NCBI GenBank assembly: GCA_022452145.1
Contig: JAKURY010000002.1
Coordinates: 62,001 to 126,000, forward strand
DNA from: Acidimicrobiales bacterium
GTDB lineage: Bacteria > Actinomycetota > Acidimicrobiia > Acidimicrobiales > MedAcidi-G1
DNA: 64,000 nucleotides
Reading direction: 5' to 3'
Within the stretch, counting starts at the first letter, position 1; every line of letters begins with the position of its first letter. Both the position numbers and the translations under genes were made by a program. The notes below the pieces were generated by a model. It was not told where the DNA came from and made no database searches. It saw only the letters and a list, made by a program, of their open reading frames with translations. Below, piece after piece: positions 8,438 to 18,994 of this stretch.

Positions 8438-8738
8438 CAACCAGCCACGTGCCCCGGTCGGGGGCGCGGGTTGTGCCACCGGGCGCCACCGATACCCTGA
8501 CCACCACAATCGACACGCTCACCGAAGACCTCCGGGTTGCGCCCCGTGCGCAGAACGAGTCACGGCGCCGTCCGATCCCCGGATCACGGCGCCGGTACCG
8601 CCCGAGCAGGGGAGTCCTCCTGATCGGAGCCGGGTACTCCCGGCCCTGGTCTCCGGTGCGTGTGGCCGGCTCCGGCCGGTAGCAGCAACAGAGACCAGAG
8701 GCGGCAGCCACCGCCCGACCGAAGAAGGAGGTGTGAGC
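8438..8738 (+). promoter_or_regulatory. rplJ leader region, candidate L10 autoregulatory leader
   Basis: A 301-nt gene-free stretch between rplA and rplJ. Near its 3' end CTGGTCTC (8646-8653) can pair perfectly with GAGACCAG (8691-8698), enclosing an inner GGCCGG/CCGGCC hairpin (8664-8677); the rplJ Shine-Dalgarno sequence follows about 30 nt later. In many bacteria L10(L12)4 binds a leader of comparable architecture upstream of rplJ to repress translation. Further upstream an 11-bp direct repeat TCACGGCGCCG (8560 and 8584) is visible. Position and pairing are seen; the L10-binding role is inferred. Confidence 0.45.
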
Positions 8739-9437
8739 GTGGGAGAACCCCGAGCCGAGAAGCTAGCGGTCGTCGAGGAGGTCCGAGAGAAGTTCTCGGC
8801 CAGCGACGCTGCGATCCTGACCGAGTACCGAGGTCTGGACGTTCCGGCCATGGCCGAACTCCGGAAGGCGCTGCGCGAGGCAGGCGGCGAGTACAAGGTG
8901 TACAAGAACACCCTGGTCCGCTTCGCCGTCGACGAGTTGGGCCTCGAGGTGGAGGACCTGCTTACCGGCCCCACGGCCATAGCGTTCGTCGGCGAGCAGC
9001 CCGACGGTTCCGCCGGGGACCCGGTGGCCCTGGCCAGGGCGCTCAAGGACTTCGCCAAGGCCAACGAGTCGCTGGTGATCAAGGGAGGCGTGCTTGACGA
9101 GCAGCGTCTCACCGTCGAGGAGATCCTGGTCCTGGCCGAGATTGCTCCCCGCGAGGAGTTGCTGGCCCGGCTGGCCGGGGCGATGGCCGCCCCGATGCAG
9201 CAGTTCGCCGCACTGCTCAACGCCCTGCCCCAGAACCTGGCATACGCGCTGAAGGCCCTCATCGACGAGGGAGGAGCGCCCGGCGCTCCTGCATCCGTAG
9301 AGGCGTCCGCCGCCGATGAAGCCGATGCGGAGGTCGCTGACGAGGCGTCCGCCGCCGATGAAGCCGATGCGGAGGTCGCTGACGAGGCGTCCGCCGCCGA
9401 GGAAGCCACCGACACTGACAACGAGGAAGAGGAGTGA
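8739..9437 (+). CDS. rplJ: 50S ribosomal protein L10 with acidic repeat tail
   Basis: 232 aa from GTG 8739; an earlier GTG at 8733 is too close to the GGAGG at 8727-8731, whereas 8739 has 7-nt spacing. Residues 1 to about 175 are the L10 body ([32 protein letters not shown]), which anchors the L7/L12 stalk. The last ~50 residues are an Ala/Glu/Asp tail built from two exact 14-residue repeats ([14 protein letters not shown]) plus a partial third. The tail is not part of the conserved family fold. The gene precedes rplL by 2 nt. Confidence 0.95.
   Translation: MGEPRAEKLAVVEEVREKFSASDAAILTEYRGLDVPAMAELRKALREAGGEYKVYKNTLVRFAVDELGLEVEDLLTGPTAIAFVGEQPDGSAGDPVALARALKDFAKANESLVIKGGVLDEQRLTVEEILVLAEIAPREELLARLAGAMAAPMQQFAALLNALPQNLAYALKALIDEGGAPGAPASVEASAADEADAEVADEASAADEADAEVADEASAAEEATDTDNEEEE
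9300..9383 (+). repeat. 42-bp tandem repeat inside rplJ
   Basis: Two identical 42-bp units (9300-9341, 9342-9383), then a diverging partial copy. The unit is a multiple of three and in frame, so copy-number change would only lengthen or shorten the acidic tail of L10. Confidence 0.95.
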
Positions 9438-9439
9438 TC

Positions 9440-9814
9440 ATGGCGACGAAAGAGGAGATCCTGGATTCGATTGCCGGGATGAGCGTGCTCGAGCTGAGTG
9501 AGCTCCTGAAGGACTTCGAGGAGAAGTTCGGCGTGACCGCAGCGGCTCCGGTGGCCGTGGCGGTTGCCCCGGCTGACGATGCAGGTGGCGAGGAGGAGGA
9601 GCAGACCTCCTTCGACGTCGTCCTGACCGCTGCAGGCGACAAGAAGATCCAGGTCATCAAGGAGGTTCGTGCGCTCACCAACCTCGGCCTGAAGGACGCC
9701 AAGGACCTGGTCGACGGCGCTCCGCAGACGGTGCTCGAGGGCGCCTCCAAGGAGGACGCCGACAAGGCCAAGGAGTCCCTCGAGGCCGCCGGCGCCAGCG
9801 TCGAGCTCAAGTAG
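9440..9814 (+). CDS. rplL: 50S ribosomal protein L7/L12
   Basis: 124 aa from ATG 9440 (a GTG 6 nt upstream overlaps the rplJ stop and is not preferred). N-terminal dimerisation domain, Ala/Val/acidic hinge ([21 protein letters not shown]), and C-terminal factor-binding domain with the conserved [23 protein letters not shown]. It forms the flexible stalk that recruits EF-Tu and EF-G, both encoded downstream in this window. Confidence 0.97.
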   Translation: MATKEEILDSIAGMSVLELSELLKDFEEKFGVTAAAPVAVAVAPADDAGGEEEEQTSFDVVLTAAGDKKIQVIKEVRALTNLGLKDAKDLVDGAPQTVLEGASKEDADKAKESLEAAGASVELK

Positions 9815-9842
9815 CCACTTCGGCGGCCAGACCGCCGAGCAC

Positions 9843-9883
9843 ACGGGATCCCCGGGGCGCGCCCCCGGGGATCCCGTCGTTTT
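9843..9883 (+). terminator. Rho-independent terminator after rplL
   Basis: Perfect 15-bp stem ACGGGATCCCCGGGG / CCCCGGGGATCCCGT with a 5-nt loop (9858-9862), followed by CGTTTT. It closes the secE-rplL block and separates it from rpoBC. Confidence 0.93.
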
Positions 9884-9965
9884 CGGGTTGGCCCGGCGAC
9901 CGGTGGCCCATTACACGATCCAGGTGGTGGAGGCAAGGGTGCCCATGTCGGTTCTGTGACAGCGC

Positions 9966-9994
9966 TTGACCGCCACGCCCTGCACCCCTACCGT
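9966..9994 (+). promoter_or_regulatory. rpoB promoter 1
   Basis: TTGACC (9966-9971), 17-nt spacer, TACCGT (9989-9994). It fits the TTGNNN-17-TANNNT pattern seen at other operons in this window. It lies between the rplL terminator and rpoB and would give an untranslated leader of about 170 nt. Confidence 0.6.
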
Positions 9995-10041
9995 TCTTTC
10001 CGTACCGACCCTTCGGGGTCTGTTCGCGCTGCCCGTAGGGG

Positions 10042-10071
10042 TTGCTCTATCTTGCGCGCGTCCGTTAAGAT
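10042..10071 (+). promoter_or_regulatory. rpoB promoter 2 (candidate)
   Basis: TTGCTC (10042-10047), 18-nt spacer, TAAGAT (10066-10071). The -10 is a good match, the -35 moderate. With promoter 1 it accounts for most of the 360-nt gap between rplL and rpoB; no other feature is seen there. Confidence 0.5.
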
Positions 10072-10174
10072 CCCTTGTTGCCGTGGTTGTGCCTGTCGTT
10101 CGTGTCGTTTTCGCCATGCCCTCAGGCGCATCCCCGGTTCGCCCTCGTCCGTGACTCTTGGCCAGGAGTTCTAG

Positions 10175-13100
10175 GTGTCTGCACGCCCTATCGTCCGGGA
10201 CCGTTATTCGTTCGGCAACCTGGAGGAAGTCCTCCCGCTGCCGCACCTGATCGACGTCCAGCGGAAGTCATTCCGCTGGTTCCTCGATGAGGGCATCGCC
10301 GACACGTACCGGGACCTCAGCCCGATCACCGACTTCAGCGAGACCCTGACGCTCGACTTGGAGTTCGACCCCGACGACGAGGACCTCTGTCCGCCACCCA
10401 AGTTCTCGGTGGAGGAGTGCAAGGAGAAGGACATGACCTTCTCCTCCCCGATCTTCGTCCGTGCCTGCTTCAAGAACGCCAACACCGGTGAGATCAAGGA
10501 GCAGACGGTCTTCATGGGGGACTTCCCGGTGATGACCGAGAAGGGCACCTTCGTGATCAACGGCACCGAGCGGGTCGTCGTCTCCCAGCTCGTCCGGTCG
10601 CCGGGCGTGATCTTCCAGCCCGGTGAGCGGTACCGCCTCCGTAACCTGGCCAAGCACCAGCTCGTCACGGGAACCATCCACCCCTACCGCGGCGAGTGGA
10701 TCGAGTTCGACGTCGAGCAGAAGCCGGGCAAGGACGTCACCGCCGGCACCCGGGTGGCGCGCAAGCGCCGCCTGTCGATGTTCACGCTCCTGAGGGCGCT
10801 GGGCTACGACGAGGAGAACGAGCCCGGCTTCCTGGACCGGTTCGTCCGCCACTTCGACTACCTCGAGGGGCAGTGGGAGAAGGACAAGGACATCGCCCCC
10901 ACCCAGGAGGAGTCTCTCCTGGAGATCTACAAGCGGGTCCGTCCCGGCGAGCCGGCCACAGTGGAGGCCGCCCGCGCCTACCTGCGCAACGCCTTCTTCG
11001 AGTCGCGCCGCTACGACCTGTCCCGGGTCGGTCGCTACAAGTTGAACCGGAAGTTGGGCCCGGAGATCGAGAAGATCGAGGAGCTTTTCGGTATCGAGTT
11101 GGAGCGCCCTGATCCCGACTCCCAGGTACTCACCCGGTCCGAGGTTCTTGCCACCTGCACCTACCTACTGCACCTGGCCAAGGGCGAACCCGGTTACCGC
11201 CTCGACGACCAGGACCACTTCGCCAACCGTCGCATCCGCTCGGTAGGGGAGTTGATCCAGAACCAGCTCCGCATCGGGCTGTCCCGCATGGAGCGGGTGG
11301 TGCGCGAGCGCATGACCACACAGGACGTCGAGGCCATCACGCCGATGTCGCTCATCAACATCCGACCCGTGGTCGCAGCCATCAAGGAGTTCTTCGGCAC
11401 CAGCCAGTTGTCGCAGTTCATGGACCAGGTGAACCCGTTGTCGGGTCTCACCCACCGGCGTCGCCTCTCGGCGCTCGGCCCCGGCGGCTTGTCGCGTGAG
11501 CGGGCCGGCTTCGAGGTGCGTGACGTCCACTTCTCGCACTACGGCCGCATGTGCCCGATCGAGACCCCCGAGGGTCCCAACATCGGCCTCATCGGTGGCC
11601 TGGCCACCTACGGACGGGTCAACCCGTTCGGCTTTATCGAGTCGCCGTATCGCGTGGTCACAGATGGCAGGGTCACCGACGAGATCGTCTACCTGGCCGC
11701 AGACGAGGAGGAGGAGTACGTGGTCGCGCAGGCGAACGCGCCCCTCAACCCTGACTCCACCTTCCGCAACGACCGCGTCCTGGTGCGCCGCTCACCGCAG
11801 GCAGCCTCGCTCCAGGACCTCCGGCTCCAGTTGGAGAGGGACGTGTTCTTCGGTGCCACCACCGAGATCTCGTACGTGCCACCCAACGAGGTCCAGCTCA
11901 TGGACGTCTCGCCGAAGCAGATCGTCTCGGTCGCCACGGCGCTGATCCCGTTCCTCGAGCACGATGACGCCAACCGTGCCCTGATGGGCGCCAACATGCA
12001 GCGCCAGGCCGTTCCGCTGATCCAGGCTGAGGCCCCGTACATCGGTACGGGCATAGAGGCCAGCGCGGCCCACGACGCGGCCGACATGCTGCTGGCACTC
12101 GAGGACGGCACGGTTACGGCGATCGACGGCACCTCGGTGACGCTGGACTACAAGAAGACCGGGTCGGTCGAGCACCCGCTGCTCAAGTACGTGCGATCCA
12201 ACCAGGACACCTGCATCAACCAGAAGATCAGGGTCGTCCCGGGCCAGAAGATCAAGAAGGGCCAACTGCTGGCCGACAGCTCGTCCACCGACGGTGGTGA
12301 GTTGGCGCTCGGTAAGAACCTGCTCGTGGCCTTCATGTCCTGGGAGGGCTTCAACTTCGAGGACGCCATCATCATCTCAGAGCGCCTGGTCAAGGACGAC
12401 GTGCTGACGTCGATCCACATCCACGAGCACGAGATCGACGCCCGCGACACGAAGCTCGGCCCCGAGGAGATCACCCGGGACATCCCGAACCTCCCGGACG
12501 AGATCCTGGCCGACCTGGACGATCTGGGCATCGTGCGCGTGGGCGCGGAGGTATCGCCCGGCGACGTGCTGGTCGGCAAGGTCACGCCCAAGGGCGAGAC
12601 CGAGCTGACCCCGGAGGAACGCCTCCTGCGCGCCATCTTCGGCGAGAAGGCCCGTGAGGTGCGCGACACCTCGCTGAAGGTCCCGCACGGCGAGACCGGC
12701 AAGGTCATCGACGTCAAGGTGTTCAACCGCGACGACGGCGATGAGCTGCCCCCCGGCGTCAACCAGCTGGTCCGGGTCTACGTGGCCCAGAAGCGCAAGA
12801 TCAGCGTGGGCGACAAGTTGGCCGGTCGCCACGGCAACAAGGGCGTCATCTCAAAGATCCTCCCGATCGAGGACATGCCCTACCTGGCCGATGGCACCCC
12901 GGTCGACATCATCCTGAACCCGCTGGGCGTCCCGTCCCGTATGAACGTCGGGCAGGTGCTCGAGGCCCATCTCGGGTACTGCGCCCGTTGGGGCTGGGAG
13001 ATCGACGGCGAGGCCGTCGGCGTGGAGCCCGTCCGCGGCATCGAGAAGAAGACCCGACCGTCCACCCAACCCTCGATCCACGTGGCGACGCCCGTCTTCG

Positions 13101-13756
13101 ACGGCGCCAAGTGGGACGAGGAGGATCGTGCCGGTGGCCACCCGACCATCCAGAAGATCCTCGGCAACCTCCGGCCCGAGTCGGTCGACGGTGAACGGCT
13201 GGTCCAGTTGGACGGCAAGACCACCCTCTACAACGGTCGGACCGGCGAAGTGTACGACAGCCCGATCATGGTCGGGTTCGTCTACATCCTGAAGCTGGCC
13301 CACCTGGTGGACGACAAGATCCACGCCCGTTCCACCGGCCCGTACTCGATGATCACACAGCAGCCGCTGGGCGGAAAGGCGCAGTTCGGCGGGCAGCGGT
13401 TCGGCGAGATGGAGGTCTGGGCCCTGGAGGCCTACGGCGCCGCCTACTGCCTCCAGGAACTCCTGACCATCAAGTCGGACGACGTGCTCGGCCGGGTGAA
13501 GGTCTACGAGGCCATCGTCAAGGGCGACAACATCCCCCAGCCGGGTATCCCGGAGAGCTTCAAGGTGCTCATCAAGGAGATGCAGTCGCTCTGCCTGAAC
13601 GTGGAGGTACTCGCCGAGAATGGTCGCGAGATCGAGATGCGCGACTTCGACGAGGACGTCTACCGAACTGCCGAGGAACTCGGCATCGACCTGTCCCGCC
13701 CCGAGCGGGGTTCCGACGAGGATGACGAGCGCCGCGCTGCCGGCCTCGCCCACTGA
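10175..13756 (+). CDS. rpoB: DNA-directed RNA polymerase beta subunit
   Basis: 1,193 aa. All main beta regions are recognisable, from the N-terminal [23 protein letters not shown] to the C-terminal [17 protein letters not shown]. The rifampicin-binding stretch [17 protein letters not shown] and [15 protein letters not shown] lies at about residues 408-440. The residues equal to E. coli D516, H526 and S531 are unchanged, but Val replaces the Asn equal to E. coli N518. The start is GTG 10175 with AGGAG upstream. rpoC follows after 37 nt on the same transcript. Confidence 0.97.
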   Translation: MSARPIVRDRYSFGNLEEVLPLPHLIDVQRKSFRWFLDEGIADTYRDLSPITDFSETLTLDLEFDPDDEDLCPPPKFSVEECKEKDMTFSSPIFVRACFKNANTGEIKEQTVFMGDFPVMTEKGTFVINGTERVVVSQLVRSPGVIFQPGERYRLRNLAKHQLVTGTIHPYRGEWIEFDVEQKPGKDVTAGTRVARKRRLSMFTLLRALGYDEENEPGFLDRFVRHFDYLEGQWEKDKDIAPTQEESLLEIYKRVRPGEPATVEAARAYLRNAFFESRRYDLSRVGRYKLNRKLGPEIEKIEELFGIELERPDPDSQVLTRSEVLATCTYLLHLAKGEPGYRLDDQDHFANRRIRSVGELIQNQLRIGLSRMERVVRERMTTQDVEAITPMSLINIRPVVAAIKEFFGTSQLSQFMDQVNPLSGLTHRRRLSALGPGGLSRERAGFEVRDVHFSHYGRMCPIETPEGPNIGLIGGLATYGRVNPFGFIESPYRVVTDGRVTDEIVYLAADEEEEYVVAQANAPLNPDSTFRNDRVLVRRSPQAASLQDLRLQLERDVFFGATTEISYVPPNEVQLMDVSPKQIVSVATALIPFLEHDDANRALMGANMQRQAVPLIQAEAPYIGTGIEASAAHDAADMLLALEDGTVTAIDGTSVTLDYKKTGSVEHPLLKYVRSNQDTCINQKIRVVPGQKIKKGQLLADSSSTDGGELALGKNLLVAFMSWEGFNFEDAIIISERLVKDDVLTSIHIHEHEIDARDTKLGPEEITRDIPNLPDEILADLDDLGIVRVGAEVSPGDVLVGKVTPKGETELTPEERLLRAIFGEKAREVRDTSLKVPHGETGKVIDVKVFNRDDGDELPPGVNQLVRVYVAQKRKISVGDKLAGRHGNKGVISKILPIEDMPYLADGTPVDIILNPLGVPSRMNVGQVLEAHLGYCARWGWEIDGEAVGVEPVRGIEKKTRPSTQPSIHVATPVFDGAKWDEEDRAGGHPTIQKILGNLRPESVDGERLVQLDGKTTLYNGRTGEVYDSPIMVGFVYILKLAHLVDDKIHARSTGPYSMITQQPLGGKAQFGGQRFGEMEVWALEAYGAAYCLQELLTIKSDDVLGRVKVYEAIVKGDNIPQPGIPESFKVLIKEMQSLCLNVEVLAENGREIEMRDFDEDVYRTAEELGIDLSRPERGSDEDDERRAAGLAH

Positions 13757-13793
13757 CCCGCACGACACCCAGAACGAGACGCAGGAAGAAACA

Positions 13794-16700
13794 GTGCTCG
13801 ACGTCAACGAATTCGATCAGATCCGCATCGGCCTGGCCACCGCGGACGGCATCCGCATGTGGTCCAACGGCGAGGTCAAGAAGCCGGAGACCATCAACTA
13901 CCGCACCCTGAAGCCGGAGAAGGACGGGCTCTTCTGCGAGAAGATCTTCGGCCCGACCAAGGACTGGGAGTGCTACTGCGGCAAGTACAAGAGGGTCCGC
14001 TTCAAGGGGATCATCTGTGAGCGCTGTGGGGTGGAGATCACCCGCTCCAAGGTCCGACGGGACCGCATGGGCCACATCGAGTTGGCCGCACCGGCCGTCC
14101 ACATCTGGTACCTCAGGGGAACCCGGTCCTGGCTCGCATACCTGCTCATGGGTACCGAGCCGCGCGAGGAGCTCAAGGCCAAGCAGCTGGAGAAGGTCAT
14201 CTATTTCGCCGCCAACCTTGTCGTCTGGGTCGACGAGGGCAAGCGCCACGAGGACCTTCCCGAACTGGAGTCCGAGTTGGCCGAGGAGCGCCTCGCCATC
14301 GAGGAGGAGCGCGACCGCGAGCTGAACCGTCGCCAGGAGGACCTCGAGGCCGAATTGGCCGAGATGGAGGCGGAGGGCACCAGGGAGGCCGACCTCAAGG
14401 CCCGGGCCAAGGCCGCCGACAAGGACCTCCAGTTCATCCGGGAGCAGTACGAGCAGGAGCTCGACGTGCTCAACCGGGCCTGGGACGAGTTCACCGGCCT
14501 GTTTTCCCGCCAGATCATCGAAGAGGACATGCTCTGGCGCGAGCTGGAGGATCGCTGGGGCGAGTACTTCGAGGGTGGCATGGGCGCCGCTGCACTGGCC
14601 CGGTTGATCGATCGCATCGACTTCGACGACGAAGAGGTGAAGCTCCGGTCGATGATCGATCCGCCGGAGGGTCAGAAGCCGCTGAGTGCCCAGCGCAAGC
14701 AGAAGGCCATCAAGCGCCTCAAGATCGTGGCCGCATTCAACCGCCGCGACGAGCACGGTCGCCGGGTGAACGAGCCCAGTGCAATGATCCTGAACGTCGT
14801 CCCGGTCATCCCGCCGGAGCTGCGTCCGATGGTCCAATTGGATGGTGGCCGCTTCGCCACCTCCGACCTGAACGACCTGTACCGCCGGGTCATCAACCGG
14901 AACAACCGGCTGAAGCGCCTTCTCGACCTGGGGGCTCCCGGCATCATCGTGAACAACGAGAAGCGGATGCTCCAGGAGGCCGTCGACGCCCTGTTCGACA
15001 ACGGTCGACGGGGTCGTCCCGTGACCGGACCGGGCAACCGTCCGCTCAAGTCCCTGTCCGACATGCTGAAGGGCAAGCAGGGCAGGTTCCGCCAGAACCT
15101 GCTCGGAAAGCGCGTCGACTACTCGGGCCGTTCGGTCATCGTGGCCGGCCCGTCGCTCAAGTTCCACCAGTGCGGCCTGCCCAAGGTCATGGCACTCGAG
15201 CTGTTCAAGCCGTTCGTCATGAAGAAGCTGGTCGACGATGAGTTGGCCCAGAACATCAAGTCGGCCAAGCGCATGGTCGAGCGGCGCAAGCCCCAGGTCT
15301 GGACCATCCTGGAGGACGTCATCAGCGAGCACCCGGTGCTGCTGAACCGCGCTCCCACCCTGCACCGGCTGGGCATCCAGGCCTTCGAGCCGGTGCTGGT
15401 GGAGGGCAAGGCCATCCGCATCCACCCGCTCGTCTGCGCGGCCTTCAACGCCGACTTCGACGGTGACCAGATGGCCGTCCACCTGCCACTGTCGTCGGAG
15501 GCCCAGGCCGAGGCCCGGGTCCTGATGCTGTCGGCCAACAACGTTCTCAGCCCAGCCCACGGTCGACCCCTTGTCACCCCGACCCAGGACATGGTCATCG
15601 GTGCCTACTACCTGACGACCGAGGTCGAGGGCCTGGCCGGCGAGGGCAAGGTCTTCCGTGACCTGAACGACCTCCGCTGGGCCATGGAGAGCGGCGTCGT
15701 GCACCTTCACGCCCGCATCCAGTACAGGTCCGACGAGTACCCGGAACTGATCGACACGCCGGCCAACGGCGCGGCCGCCACATGGCACACCACGACGCCC
15801 GGCCGGGTCATCTTCAACGACGCCATGCCCCGCAAGGCCGTCACCCCGATCGGGGTCGGCGGCCTTCCCGGCAAGCCGATCACCTTCGTCAACCGACAGG
15901 TCGACAAGAAGGAACTGGGCCTCATAGTCGACAACCTGGCCCGCCACTACCCCAAGAAGGTGGTGGCCGATTGCCTGGACGCCCTCAAGGACGTCTGCTT
16001 CGAGTACGCCAGCCGGTCCGGCCTCACCGTGTCGATCGACGACGTCAAGACACCGGCCGCCAAGGTCGAGATCCTGGAACGCCACGAGAAGGACGCCGAG
16101 AAGGTCGAAGCCCAGTTCCGACGGGGCATCATCACCGACGGTGAGCGTCGCCAGAAGGAGGTCGAGATCTGGAACTCGGCCACCTCGGAGGTGACCGCAC
16201 GGATGGTCGAGGCTCTCGAGGCGGACCAGTCCAACCCGATCGACATGATGGTCAAGTCCGGTGCCCGTGGGAACATGATGCAGGTGCGCCAGATCGCCGG
16301 CATGCGCGGCCTGGTGGCCAACCCGCGTGGCGACATGATCCCTCGGCCGATCAAGTCGAACTTCCGTGAGGGCCTTTCGATGCTGGAGTACTTCATCTCC
16401 ACGCCCGGTGCCCGTAAGGGCCTCGTCGACACCGCCCTGCGTACCGCCGACTCCGGCTACCTGACCCGTCGCCTGGTCGATGTCTCCCAGGAGCTCATCA
16501 TCAACGACACCGATCCGTTCGAGGCCGAGGGCGCGGTCCGTGGCATCTGGATCGACGGTGTGCGCTCCGACGTGGAGAACCAGCGCTTCTACCTGGAGAC
16601 CCGCCTGTTCAGCCGAACCCTGGCCGACGAGGTCGTGGTCGCCGATCCCGAGGGGAAGGGCATCGTCCACTCCACGGCGAAGGGCGGTCGCCGGGTCCTG

Positions 16701-17858
16701 GTTGCCGGCACCATCGTCGGCGAGGTCGAGATGGAGCTCATGCGCGACGACCCCGACGTGGACCGGGTCCGCGTCCTGTCGCCCCTGACGGACGACTCGG
16801 CCACCGGCGTGTCGGCCGCCAGCTACGGCATGTCGCTGGCCACCGGCAAGGACATCGAGATCGGCGAGGCGGTGGGCGTGATCGCAGCCCAGTCGATCGG
16901 CGAGCCCGGCACCCAGCTGACCATGCGTACCTTCCACACCGGCGGCGTGGTCGGCAAGGACCTCGCCGGCGGCCTCCCGCGGGTCGTGGAGCTCTTCGAG
17001 GCCCGTACACCGAAGGGCAAGGCAACCCTGGCACGCATCTCCGGCGTGGTCCGGATCGGCGAGGACGAGGGGCGCGGTCGTGAGATAACCGTGGTTGCCG
17101 ACGACGGCACCGAGGAGGTCTACACAGTGCCCGGAGTGTCCCGCCTGGAGGTCACGGACGGTCAGGAGGTCAGGGCCGGCGACGCCATCGTCGAAGGGCC
17201 CCGCGACCCCAAGGAGCTCCTGGAGATCAAGGGCGTCCGCGAGACCCAGCAGTACCTCGTGGAGGAGGTCCAGAAGGTCTACCGGGACCAGGGCGTGTCC
17301 ATCCACGACAAGCACATCGAGCTGATCGTGCGGCAGATGACCCGGCGGGTGAAGATCAACAACCCCGGCGAGTCGGACTTCCTGCCCGGCGAGCAGGTCG
17401 ACCAGCGGCTGTTCGCCGAGACGAACCGAATGCTGGTGGCCGAGAGTCGGCGTCCCGCCGAGGGGCGCCCCGAGCTCATGGGCATCACCAAGGCGTCGCT
17501 GGCGACCGACTCGTGGCTCTCGGCGGCTTCCTTCCAGGAGACCACCCGGGTGCTCACCGAGGCGGCCATCGAGTGCCGGAGCGACAAGCTCATCGGGCTG
17601 AAGGAGAACATCATCATCGGCAAGCTGGTCCCCGCCGGGACCGGCATGGAGGAGTACCGACGGGTGGTAACCCATGCACCGGACTACAAGCCGATGGACT
17701 TCTACTCCTCGGCCGACGAGGAGCAGGACCTCGCCGAATGGCTGGCCGGGCAGGCCGGTTCGGACGAGGACCCCTTCGAAGGCGCCTATGAGGCCGACGT
17801 GATCGACCTGGCTGGCGCCGTCGGCGCCCCCGGCGCCGACGCCTCCGATGTCGTGTAG
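13794..17858 (+). CDS. rpoC: DNA-directed RNA polymerase beta' subunit
   Basis: 1,354 aa from GTG 13794 ([21 protein letters not shown]), preceded by an AGGAAG-type site. N-terminal zinc ribbon CYCG...CERCG; an insert-like coiled coil rich in Glu/Arg near residues 150-230; the catalytic NADFDGDQM at 552-560 with three Mg-binding aspartates; trigger-loop region with [23 protein letters not shown]. The open frame extends upstream into rpoB, but the conserved N-terminus fixes this start. A very long antisense open frame over the gene is a codon-bias artefact. Confidence 0.97.
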   Translation: MLDVNEFDQIRIGLATADGIRMWSNGEVKKPETINYRTLKPEKDGLFCEKIFGPTKDWECYCGKYKRVRFKGIICERCGVEITRSKVRRDRMGHIELAAPAVHIWYLRGTRSWLAYLLMGTEPREELKAKQLEKVIYFAANLVVWVDEGKRHEDLPELESELAEERLAIEEERDRELNRRQEDLEAELAEMEAEGTREADLKARAKAADKDLQFIREQYEQELDVLNRAWDEFTGLFSRQIIEEDMLWRELEDRWGEYFEGGMGAAALARLIDRIDFDDEEVKLRSMIDPPEGQKPLSAQRKQKAIKRLKIVAAFNRRDEHGRRVNEPSAMILNVVPVIPPELRPMVQLDGGRFATSDLNDLYRRVINRNNRLKRLLDLGAPGIIVNNEKRMLQEAVDALFDNGRRGRPVTGPGNRPLKSLSDMLKGKQGRFRQNLLGKRVDYSGRSVIVAGPSLKFHQCGLPKVMALELFKPFVMKKLVDDELAQNIKSAKRMVERRKPQVWTILEDVISEHPVLLNRAPTLHRLGIQAFEPVLVEGKAIRIHPLVCAAFNADFDGDQMAVHLPLSSEAQAEARVLMLSANNVLSPAHGRPLVTPTQDMVIGAYYLTTEVEGLAGEGKVFRDLNDLRWAMESGVVHLHARIQYRSDEYPELIDTPANGAAATWHTTTPGRVIFNDAMPRKAVTPIGVGGLPGKPITFVNRQVDKKELGLIVDNLARHYPKKVVADCLDALKDVCFEYASRSGLTVSIDDVKTPAAKVEILERHEKDAEKVEAQFRRGIITDGERRQKEVEIWNSATSEVTARMVEALEADQSNPIDMMVKSGARGNMMQVRQIAGMRGLVANPRGDMIPRPIKSNFREGLSMLEYFISTPGARKGLVDTALRTADSGYLTRRLVDVSQELIINDTDPFEAEGAVRGIWIDGVRSDVENQRFYLETRLFSRTLADEVVVADPEGKGIVHSTAKGGRRVLVAGTIVGEVEMELMRDDPDVDRVRVLSPLTDDSATGVSAASYGMSLATGKDIEIGEAVGVIAAQSIGEPGTQLTMRTFHTGGVVGKDLAGGLPRVVELFEARTPKGKATLARISGVVRIGEDEGRGREITVVADDGTEEVYTVPGVSRLEVTDGQEVRAGDAIVEGPRDPKELLEIKGVRETQQYLVEEVQKVYRDQGVSIHDKHIELIVRQMTRRVKINNPGESDFLPGEQVDQRLFAETNRMLVAESRRPAEGRPELMGITKASLATDSWLSAASFQETTRVLTEAAIECRSDKLIGLKENIIIGKLVPAGTGMEEYRRVVTHAPDYKPMDFYSSADEEQDLAEWLAGQAGSDEDPFEGAYEADVIDLAGAVGAPGADASDVV

Positions 17859-17875
17859 CCGGCCGTGTGACGTCG

Positions 17876-17891
17876 GTCCGTCCGGACGGAC
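17876..17891. repeat. 16-bp perfect palindrome between rpoC and rpsL
   Basis: GTCCGTCCGGACGGAC, two 8-bp halves with no spacer, ends 4 nt before the candidate -35 of the rpsL promoter. It could be an operator for a dimeric regulator or, as RNA, a short hairpin with a CCGG loop terminating rpoC. No known regulator is recognised from the sequence. Confidence 0.6.
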
Positions 17892-17895
17892 ACGT

Positions 17896-17925
17896 TTGTG
17901 AGTGGGGGAGGCCCGCCCATAGACT
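17896..17925 (+). promoter_or_regulatory. rpsL (str operon) promoter
   Basis: TTGTGA (17896-17901), 18-nt spacer, TAGACT (17920-17925). Positioned between rpoC and rpsL, it would drive rpsL-rpsG-fusA-tuf-rpsJ. Confidence 0.5.
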
Positions 17926-17997
17926 CGTCCGCTGGCCGGTGCCGCTTCCCGGTCAACCCATCGAAGCCACAGTTTCTTCTCTCTACGAGGTAGGTAA

Positions 17998-18369
17998 GTG
18001 CCCACCATCCAGCAGTTGGTCCGCAAGGGCCGCCAGTCCAAGCGCCGCAAGGAAGCCACGCCGGCCCTGAAGGGAGCGCCCCAGCGCCGTGGTGTCTGCA
18101 CACGGGTCTACACCACCACCCCGAAGAAGCCGAACTCCGCCCTCCGGAAGGTGGCCCGTGTGCGCCTCACCAGTGGCGTCGAGGTGACGGCCTACATCCC
18201 GGGCGAGGGCCACAACCTGCAGGAGCACTCGATCGTGCTCGTCCGTGGCGGTCGTGTGAAGGACCTCCCCGGCGTTCGCTACAAGGTGATCCGGGGAACG
18301 CTGGACACCTCCGGTGTGAGCCAGCGGCGCCAGGCTCGCAGCCGTTACGGCGCGAAGAAGGAAGGCTGA
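17998..18369 (+). CDS. rpsL: 30S ribosomal protein S12
   Basis: 123 aa, GTG start, full length. Decoding-centre protein; the loop [13 protein letters not shown] has Lys43, the streptomycin-sensitive residue, and [13 protein letters not shown] contains the second conserved decoding loop. It is the first gene of the str operon and is followed by rpsG after 2 nt. Confidence 0.97.
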   Translation: MPTIQQLVRKGRQSKRRKEATPALKGAPQRRGVCTRVYTTTPKKPNSALRKVARVRLTSGVEVTAYIPGEGHNLQEHSIVLVRGGRVKDLPGVRYKVIRGTLDTSGVSQRRQARSRYGAKKEG

Positions 18370-18371
18370 CT

Positions 18372-18842
18372 GTGCCACGCAAGGGCCCTGCCGTACGTCG
18401 TGAGCTGACCCCTGACCCCATCTACCGGTCCGCCGCCGTCACCCAGCTCGTCAACAAGGTGCTGCAGCGCGGCAAGCGCTCTACCGCCGAGCGCATCGTC
18501 TACGCCGCTCTCTCCACGGTCGAGCAGAAGACCGGGAGCGAGCCGGTCGGCACGCTGAAGCGGGCCATCGACAACGTCCGCCCCCAGCTAGAGGTGCGCA
18601 GTCGCCGGGTGGGTGGCGCCACCTACCAGGTACCGGTCGAGGTGCGCCCCCGGCGGGCGACCACGTTGGCCGTGCGCTGGCTGGTCAACTACTCCCGCGC
18701 CCGTCGCGAGCGCACGATGGCCGAGCGGTTGGCCAACGAGATCATGGACGCCTCCAACGGTCTGGGTTCCTCGGTGAAGCGCCGGGAGGACCTGCACAAG
18801 ATGGCCGATGCCAACAAGGCGTTCGCCCACTACCGCTGGTGA
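18372..18842 (+). CDS. rpsG: 30S ribosomal protein S7
   Basis: 156 aa, GTG start. Begins [18 protein letters not shown] and ends in [15 protein letters not shown] as in the family; S7 nucleates assembly of the 30S head. In E. coli S7 also represses the str operon. It is followed by a 152-nt gap before fusA without a visible terminator. Confidence 0.97.
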   Translation: MPRKGPAVRRELTPDPIYRSAAVTQLVNKVLQRGKRSTAERIVYAALSTVEQKTGSEPVGTLKRAIDNVRPQLEVRSRRVGGATYQVPVEVRPRRATTLAVRWLVNYSRARRERTMAERLANEIMDASNGLGSSVKRREDLHKMADANKAFAHYRW

Positions 18843-18994
18843 GCCGCTCCTCCGGGCACACCTCCATCTGATCCCGGTAGCCGACCCCGTCGACCTGGCC
18901 GCCGCAGTGCCGCCCCGGCGGCTCCACGCCGCCTGGAGCCCGGGTAGCCCCACGAGACCGACTTTCGAACGAACAGCGAACGACGAGCGAGCAG

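Noticed and set aside
9300-9420. Possible CRISPR-like or mobile repeat at 9,300
   Set aside because: The units are adjacent without spacers, in frame, and encode the L10 tail, so they are coding tandem repeats.
13572-18101. Very long antisense open frame (about 1,500 codons) across rpoC
   Set aside because: Typical shadow of high-GC coding DNA with strong third-position bias; the plus-strand rpoC is unmistakable and the antisense product has no recognisable domain.
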